In this document: piece by piece, positions 57,340-64,000 of the stretch
Position numbering within the stretch: position 1 is the first letter of the stretch
Layout of the letters: each line of letters opens with the position of its first letter
Assembly: GCA_019096155.1 (NCBI GenBank)
Contig: JAHCVI010000006.1
Span: forward strand, 248,001 to 312,000
Direction: 5' to 3'
From: Staphylotrichum longicolle
Lineage: Eukaryota > Ascomycota > Sordariomycetes > Sordariales > Chaetomiaceae
DNA length: 64,000 nucleotides
Translations under genes and position numbers: made by a program
Notes under the pieces: model-generated
Seen by the model: only the letters and a program-made list of their open reading frames with translations
What the model was told of the DNA's origin: nothing
The model's database searches: none

Positions 57340-59199
57340 GAGTATATAGTATATTGATCTGGGGACCAGGTTTTTTCCCATGGTACCACCTTCCTTTTTC
57401 CTGATCCCACTGCTCTGGGCAGAGGGCCCGTATCTTCGTTTTTCCGTTTTTCTCATTACGTTGCTTTCATTGGCCAAAGTTCACTGGTCACCAAGTGTAT
57501 ATATAGAGGCAGACGTAAGCCCCCTGAATTGGGAAGAGGGCAGGCGAATTTGAACTCTTGATTTTGCGACAAGACGACCCAAAGTGCACATGGCTGTGTG
57601 ACCGTTCACCTGTCCAGAGGGGCAGTAGTATTTGTTTTGCGACCAGAGCAGTCAGCGTAGCTGCAGAGTTATGATCCTTTTCTTGTTGTTTTGGTTTTGA
57701 GCGAGATGGCTTCGTGTGACGAATCGTTCGTCCTGACCCACTTCTGAAAGGGTCCCGGAGGTATGTCTTGGTCAAGCACAGAGATTCGGTAGAGCCAAAA
57801 GGTCTACAACAAGATGCACTGATCTGGTCTTAATGAACTGGTGAAGTCTAAACTGTGATTGCTTACTGAGGAAGCTCCAAGCTCCCTCAACGAGTGACTA
57901 ACTATCTGGCGTATATATATATATGATGATTCCTTTGTCCCAAAGTTCCTTTGTACCTGGATCGTTGGGGACGCTCCTTGTTCCTGTCGTTCCTTCTAGG
58001 AATACTAGGAACGCCGGTCGTTCCCCTTTTTCCTTTTATCCTGAGAACGTTGGCTTCCCGCAACGTTCCTTCCTTGATTGGTTGGTTAAGCGATTGGCTG
58101 GCGGGTCTTCCCGCTCCTATATGTAGCTCCTTAGCCCCGCGGCCGCTTTATGTGGTCAGGTCGTGACACTTCGCGCCGAGTCATCCAGCTGCGCCCAGGC
58201 ACTGCACCTCCTGTTCAATAGGCGCTACGCGTAGTCAGCGTATGACTAGCGCGCGCCACCCCCTCATTTCTGAGAACCACGCGCGTAGTGCATACGCCTT
58301 GTAGGCGCTTAAGAGGAGCTAATGAGAAGAGCTGAACGGAGCAAATGTTAGGCCGGCCATAGGGGAAAGTTAGGCGGGGAAAGGAGGATAAGAAGGATGG
58401 CCACGGGCACCTTAGGAATAGGCCAGAGTTCAATGATACCACCCTGCAACCCCTACCTTGCACCTTCTCAGCGGGACAGCTATGCATGCCTTGCTTGTGC
58501 TCCTTCACTTCAGCAAACCCCTCCCCCCCTTCTCCAAGCTCAAGGGCTCAGACATTAAGGCTACTAGTCGGTCCTTATCGACCTTGTTGCTAAGACCCTA
58601 TTTACTGAAAAACTATCGCAAAACGCTGTAAAAACAAAGGAAGACTATTCCTAGCTTGTAGAAATAGCTTTAAGAATACCATATTTAGTAAAAGAGAGGT
58701 GTATATATACGCGAGGGCTTACAACCTCTTAGAGGCTGAATCTGTAGCAGTGTGATGTGTGATTTATTAGCACTGATGAACTGTGGTGGGTGGAAATTCC
58801 TACCACAAGAAGCTAGTGGGCTTGCGCACTAACCACCAAAGCCGCAAGGCGGTGTGGTGGGCCAATAGCAAGCAGCAACGGCGCCCCCAGCGTTGCCCGT
58901 AATTATCCCGTCTGGTGCCACGTGCTCTGAGAAGTGTCACTGTGGACTAGAATGGAAGAGGACTCGAGTGTGAGCGCTGGGACTGGATGATATTGAAAAT
59001 CCGTTGGAATATCAGGTAAACTCCGATTTGATTTGAGAAAGGGGGACAGATCATTGCCACCACTCGTCAACGATTCACCAACGATTCATCGACCACATAA
59101 TACTAAGCTTTTCAGTCAGAGACAATCAAATAAGTCATGAGAGCATACAAAGAAAATCTATATACAGTTTTCGTTCCACCCAAAAAAAAAACCACCATC
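57340..59199. other. AT-rich region without recognised genes, probable repeat relics
   Basis: No open frame has a recognised family. Two stretches have LTR-like or promoter-like features: a TATATATATATATG run near 57913 and GTGTATATATACGCG near 58700. The part from 58550 to 58700 is rich in TA and TAG words, as in RIP-affected DNA. No terminal repeats could be paired by eye. Confidence 0.4.
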
Positions 59200-62100
59200 C
59201 TACAACGTCGTGAACCCGCCGTCGACAGGTATGTAAGTGCCATTCACAAACTTCGACAGGTCGCTCGCCAAAAAGGTGATAGCACCCGCCATATCCTCCG
59301 GCAACCCGTTGCGGCGCATCGGACAGATGGCCGCAACGCGCTCCTTGACATGGCTCGCCATGGGCATGGCCGCGTCCGTCAGCGTCACACCCGGCGCGAC
59401 CGTGTTGACGCGGATGCCGTGGGGGCCGAGCTCGGTGGCGAGCGAGCGCACGAGCGCGTCGACGGCGGCCTTGGCCGTGCTCTGCGCGAGGAAGCCATCG
59501 TTACTACGCTTCGACAGCGTGCTCGACACGGCGATGATGCTGCCGCCCCGCTGCCGGACCATGCCCGGCGCGACGGCCTGGCACGTGTGGAAGATGGCCC
59601 GCAGCTCGTCGTTGACCTTGTGCTCGAGGTCGGCCCAGTCGTACTCGAGGAAGGGCCGGTGGCGGAAGTGGATGTGCGCGTTGGCCACGAGCACGTCGAT
59701 GGGGCCGAAGTGCGCGTGCACCGCCGCCACCATGGCCCGGACCTGGTCGGCGTTGGTCACGTCGGCGCCAAACACCTCGGCCGTGCCGCCCTCGGCCTCG
59801 ATCATGGCCTTGGCCTCCAGCGCCTGCCCCTTGCTGTCGCGGTAGTTGATGGCGACCTTGGCGCCCTGCTCCGAGAGCAGCAGCGCCGTGGCCAGCCCGA
59901 TGCCGCGGCTGCCGCCCGTGATCAGCGCCACCTTGTCCTGCAGCAGCCCACCGCCGGGGACCCGCGTCTTGCGCCGCAGCTCCGCGGCGGCCGACGACGA
60001 CTCGTCGGGCGTCCGCTGCCCGATCTGGCGGTCGATGGCCGCGGCGACGGCCTCGAGCCGGGGCGCGTCAAACAGCTCCGACAGGCGCACCTCGACCCGG
60101 AACGTGTCCTTGATGCGCGCCAGCACGCGCATCGCCGACAGCGAGTGCCCGCCAATCTCGAAGAAGTGCGTCTGCCGCCCGATGCGCGCGACGGGCACGT
60201 TGACGACGACGCCCCAGATGCCCGCGAGCGTGCGCTCGGTCGGCGTGGCCGGCGCCTCGTACGCGCCGCTCTGCTGCAGCTCGCCCGTCGTCTCGAGCAG
60301 CGCGCGCCGGTTCAGCTTGCCGTTGGGCAGGTGCGGCATGGCGTCGAGGCGGACGAACGTGTCGGGCACCATGTACGACGGCAGCCGGTCCTCCAGGAAC
60401 GCCTTTAGGGCGCCCACTTGCACGTCCCGGCCCGGGATGTTTGTAAAAAGGCCGCGAGGCGGTCGCCCTTGCCGACGACGGCGCGGGCGCGGATGCCCTC
60501 GAAGTCGCTCATGACCTGCTCGACCTGGCGCACGTCGACGCGGAAGCCCCGCACCTTGACCTGGAAGTCCCAGCGGCCGATGTAGTCGAGGGTGCCGTCC
60601 GGCAGGTGCCGGACCACGTCGCCCGTGTTGAAGAGGCGGGTGCTCGGGTCGTGCCGAAGGGGTTGGGCACGAAGCGCTCGGCCGTCATGGCCTTGAGGTT
60701 GTGGTAGCCGTCGGGCACGCTCACCGAGGCGACGTGCAGCTCTCCGGGCACACCGTCGGGCACCAGCCGGCCGTGGCGGTCGAGCACGTAGACCTTGGTG
60801 TTGGATGGGGTCCCGATCGGGACAAAGTCGACGGCGCCATCAAACGCCGCCGTGTCGTAGTAGGTCACGTCGTTGAGCTCGGTGCAGCCGTAGTTGTTGA
60901 ACAGGCGCGCGTTGGGGAACATGTCGCGGAAGCCGAGGACCTGGGCTTTGGGCAGCGGCTCGCCGGCGGTGATGCAGACCTTGAGCGACGGCAGCCGCTC
61001 GCCGCTCCTCTTCAGGTGCTCGATGACGCTGGCCAGGTGCGACGGCAGGATGTTGAGGCGGGTGACGCGGTGCTCGGCCAGCGCGTCGACGAACGTGGCG
61101 ACGTCGCGGACCGTCGCATCGTCCATGGTCACCTGCGTGACCCCGAGGAGTAGACCCGCAAACATCTCCTTGACGCCGGCCGCGAAGACGGACGTCGTCT
61201 TCTGGCCGACGACTTCGCCGGCCTCGAAGGGCAGCTTCTTCTCCAGGGAGCTCAGCCAGTTGTCGAGCTGGCGGTGCGGCACGCGGACGCCCTTGGGCTT
61301 GCCGGTCGACCCCGACGTGTACATGACATAGGCCAGCGAGTCGCGGTTTACGGGTTGGTGCACCGCACCGTTTGTGAGCTGCTGCTGCGACGCGGCGTCT
61401 GAGAGATCTGTAGGCCGCAGGCACCGAGAGTCGTCGATCTTGAGCTGGCTCTGGCGCTTCGCATCGCAGACCACCGCGCTCGGGTTCGCGTCGGCAATGA
61501 TCATCATGGAATACGCCGTCGGATACGCCGGGTCAATGGGCACGTAGGCGGCGCCCACGCGCCAGATGCCAAACAGCGTGGCAAACAGGTCGCCGCCCCG
61601 GGGGAGGCACACGGCGACGAGATCGCCCGGCCCAGTGCCCCTTGCCTCGAGGGCTTCTGCGATGGCACCTGCACGCCGGGCAATATCGAGGTAGCTCCAC
61701 GAGCCCTGCGCGTCACAGCACGCCACGGCGTCCGGGTTCTGCGCCACCTGGGCGTCGAACCGTTCGACAAAGGACTGCGCGGGCGGCTCCGTCGTCGGCA
61801 CGAGATCGCTCCGCTTGAGCAGCGCGGCAATCTCGGCGTCGCGCAGCAGGGGCAGCTTCAGCAGCTGCTGGTTCGCGTCGCGGAACATGCCCTCGAGCAC
61901 GTGCTGGTGGTGGTCGAGCAGCCGCTCGATGGCGGCGCGGTCGTACAGATCCGCAGCGTACACCACCTCGAGCTCGAGCCGGGCCGCACCGCCCGAGTAC
62001 GACATCTCGATCTCGCAGCGCGCGGGGACGTGCTCCTGCGCCAGCAGCTTGAGGATCGCCTCGTCGGCCTCGTCCTCCTCCGGGTACGGGTCGAACTTGA

Positions 62101-63310
62101 CGTTGCCCGGCGGCAGGACGGTGCCGAGCAGCGTCTCGGGGAAGTTCTGGTGGCGCATGACTATGGGCACCAGCGGGTTCCCGCCGCCGCGGTGCGCCAG
62201 GTCGGTGGCCTGCAGGATCTTCTCAAAGGGCGCCGGGTGCTCGAACGCGGTCAGCACCTGGGCGCGGACGGCCTTGAGCAGCTCGGCCACGGTGCTCTTC
62301 TCGTCGATCTGCATCCGCAGCGGCAGGATGTTGACGAAGAAGCCGATGAGGCGCTCAAACTCAATGTCGGGCCGGTTCGACACGGTGGTGCCGATGCAGA
62401 GGTCGTCCTTGTCGGCGTAGCGGCTGACCGTCACGGCCAGCGCCGCGAGCAGGCACATGAACATGGTGCAGCCGTGCTCGCGCGAGAAGCGCTCCAGCTC
62501 CCGCGAGAAGTCGGCCGGGTAGCGGTGCACGAAGCGCCCGCTCCGGGTGCCCGACTTGCGCTGCCGCGGGAACGTGCTCGGCAGCTCCAGGCTGTCCTCG
62601 TAGCCCTTCAGGACCTCGCTCCAGTAGTCCATCTTGGACGACAGGTCCTCGGACCGCTGCCCGCGGGCGTAGTCCCGGTATTGGGCCGTCAGCCGCGGGA
62701 GGGCGGGCTCCTGGCCCACGGAGAAGGCCGCGTAGGCGTCCTGCAGCTCGGCGCACATGATGGCCTTGAGCGACCAGGCGTCGGCGGCGATGTGGTGCAC
62801 GTTGAAGAGAAACAGGTGCTGGCCGTCGGGCAGGCGCAGCAGGCGGGCGATGAAGATGGGGCCCTGGCGCAGGTCGAAGCGGTGCTCGTGGAGCCGTTCG
62901 AGCTCGTCCAGCAGCTGGGCCCGGTCGACGGGCACCACGGGCAGAGGCACATGGCGCGGCGGGGTGACGAACTGCACCGCCTCGGCGTCCTCGTTCTCGC
63001 CGTACAGAGTGCGCAAGCTCTCGTGGCGGGCCACGAGGGCGTTCAGGCTCTGCTCGACTGCGGCGACGTTGAGATCGCCGCGCATCAGCAGCAGGAAGGG
63101 CAGGTTGTAGCTCGTCTCCTCGGGGCTGCGCTCGTAATGGACCCAGAGCCGCTCCTGGAACCACGAGAGCGGCGTCCCCGCGGCGTGTGGCGTGCTGTGG
63201 TGGCCATTTGGCGTGTTGGTTGTGGCATCCCCGTTCTGCCCGTTCAGGCTCTCCCCATTCTCCCCGTTTTGTGTCACAAAGACCTCGTGCAGCGGCCCCA
63301 ACTGCGCCAT
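59200..63310 (-). CDS. single-module NRPS-like enzyme C-A-T-SDR, two frameshifts
   Basis: Megasynthase of about 1,370 residues, starting MAQLGPLHEVFVTQ. The condensation domain (about 45-480) has the active site VHHIAADAWS. The adenylation domain (about 520-1020) has YTSGSTGKPKG, FNNYGCTE, FNTGD and PNGKLNRR. The carrier domain has the phosphopantetheine Ser in FFEIGGHSLS. A short-chain dehydrogenase domain of about 250 residues ends the protein, with the NAD(P) motif TGGSRGIGLA. Two one-base deletions break the frame, near 60650 and near 60445 (a T run on the coding strand); restoring both gives a length divisible by three, so I favour sequence errors. The pocket residue equivalent to Asp235 of GrsA appears to be Ala (SVFAAGVKE), and the SDR catalytic Tyr appears to be Gln (AQSTAKAAV). 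The product is unknown; a non-amino-acid substrate is possible. Confidence 0.85.
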
Positions 63311-64000
63311 TCTGTCAGTCTGTGGAGAAGCCAAGAAAACAAAACAAAGGGGCGCCTCGGGGACAGAAATCAAAACTCAAAAAAAATCAAATGCACGATG
63401 GCACCAGATCTCACGAGCAAGGTAATTAAACCTGAACAATGAGGTGACTGACTGCTCACTGCTCACTGCTGGACTCCGTGGCCGAGCAGCTTTCTTAACG
63501 AAATTCCATGTCTCGACTGTGCCGTCGACCAACACACGATCTAATGCACCCAGGGGAGCGCTTGACCAGATTTGGTTCGGGGACCGGTCGATATTGGCGC
63601 TCTGCGCTCCAAAATCGGAAAACGGCTGCAGGTTCCGGGGCTGTTGGTTGGAGTGTTGCGTTGCGCTGCGTTGCCCCGAACCAACGTGCGCTTCCCGCCG
63701 GCGGCTCGCTACCATACCTATCGCTTATCTTCGCTAAAATTTACCCACCTCCTTCAGGGGTTTCCCCTCGCCAACGGCGTCTCGCCCGACGGTCGAACCC
63801 GAACTCCTGGACATTGGAGGGGTTGCAGTTGGTGAGTGGTTTCTGGAAGAAGTTTAAAATGGCTTACCAACACTCCTCACATCTGACCACCTCCCAACAT
63901 CGTCGTGCAGACGCCAACACACCGCACGCACCAGACACACCACAATCCAATGGGGATTGAACCCGGCTTTCCGATGCTTGCACGTGTTGACAGATCGCAG
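63311..64000. other. 5' flank of the NRPS-like gene
   Basis: No gene is recognised on either strand up to the window end. It should contain the NRPS-like promoter (reading leftward). A CACGTG lies near 63980. Confidence 0.4.

Noticed and set aside
57913..57925. TATATATATATATG run as a solo-LTR promoter
   Set aside because: No matching terminal TG/CA ends, target duplication or second copy could be identified by eye.
61901..63442. A 513-codon plus-strand frame over the NRPS-like gene
   Set aside because: Arg/Gly/Val-rich antisense shadow; the minus strand holds condensation and adenylation motifs.

Overview
The window looks like nuclear DNA of a filamentous ascomycete, most likely Sordariomycetes and probably Sordariales/Chaetomiaceae. 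The grounds are short GT-AG introns of about 50-100 bp in most genes, GC-rich third codon positions, a Melanocarpus-type laccase, a HET-domain gene, and Pogo/Fot1-like transposons carrying C-to-T (RIP-like) stop codons. No species can be named from the sequence alone.

Layout. From 0 to 31 kb is a conserved, gene-rich region, almost all on the plus strand: a TRAPPII subunit (TRS130/TRAPPC10), a C2-domain protein, a CAMKL-type kinase, a secreted laccase, a small conserved protein, an Erv2-type sulfhydryl oxidase, the proteasome beta1 subunit (PRE3 type), a Pho80/Pcl-type cyclin and a SET-domain protein. From 33 to 45.8 kb come a sugar transporter with several frameshifts, a small CxxC zinc-ribbon-like protein, a complete but inactivated Pogo-like transposon (element A), an F-box-like protein and a secreted protein with four WSC domains. 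From 46 to 53 kb, on the minus strand, a HET-domain protein and a 1,410-residue pseudokinase-ankyrin protein lie in tandem. From 53.6 to 57.3 kb two related Pogo-like elements (B and C) sit almost end to end. After an AT-rich stretch without genes, a minus-strand single-module NRPS-like gene (C-A-T-SDR) fills 59.2-63.3 kb.

Functional picture. The first half is mostly housekeeping: vesicle traffic, the proteasome, disulfide formation and phosphate/cyclin signalling. The second half is an accessory, transposon-bearing segment with genes of the type used in non-self recognition (HET plus pseudokinase-ankyrin), surface binding (WSC) and specialised metabolism (NRPS-like).

Most notable. (1) All three transposons have terminal inverted repeats containing two adjacent 17-bp repeats at the same offsets (9-25 and 26-42), and the repeat sequence has changed in concert between elements. 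(2) The HET/pseudokinase-ankyrin pair is a candidate incompatibility or immunity module. (3) The NRPS-like protein has an adenylation pocket without the usual Asp and a terminal SDR without the catalytic Tyr. (4) Several catalytic motifs are encoded by very short exons. (5) Six genes carry single-base frameshifts. These look more like consensus indel errors than decay, because they affect conserved genes and fall in or near homopolymers. Exon boundaries were set by hand from splice signals and protein continuity.
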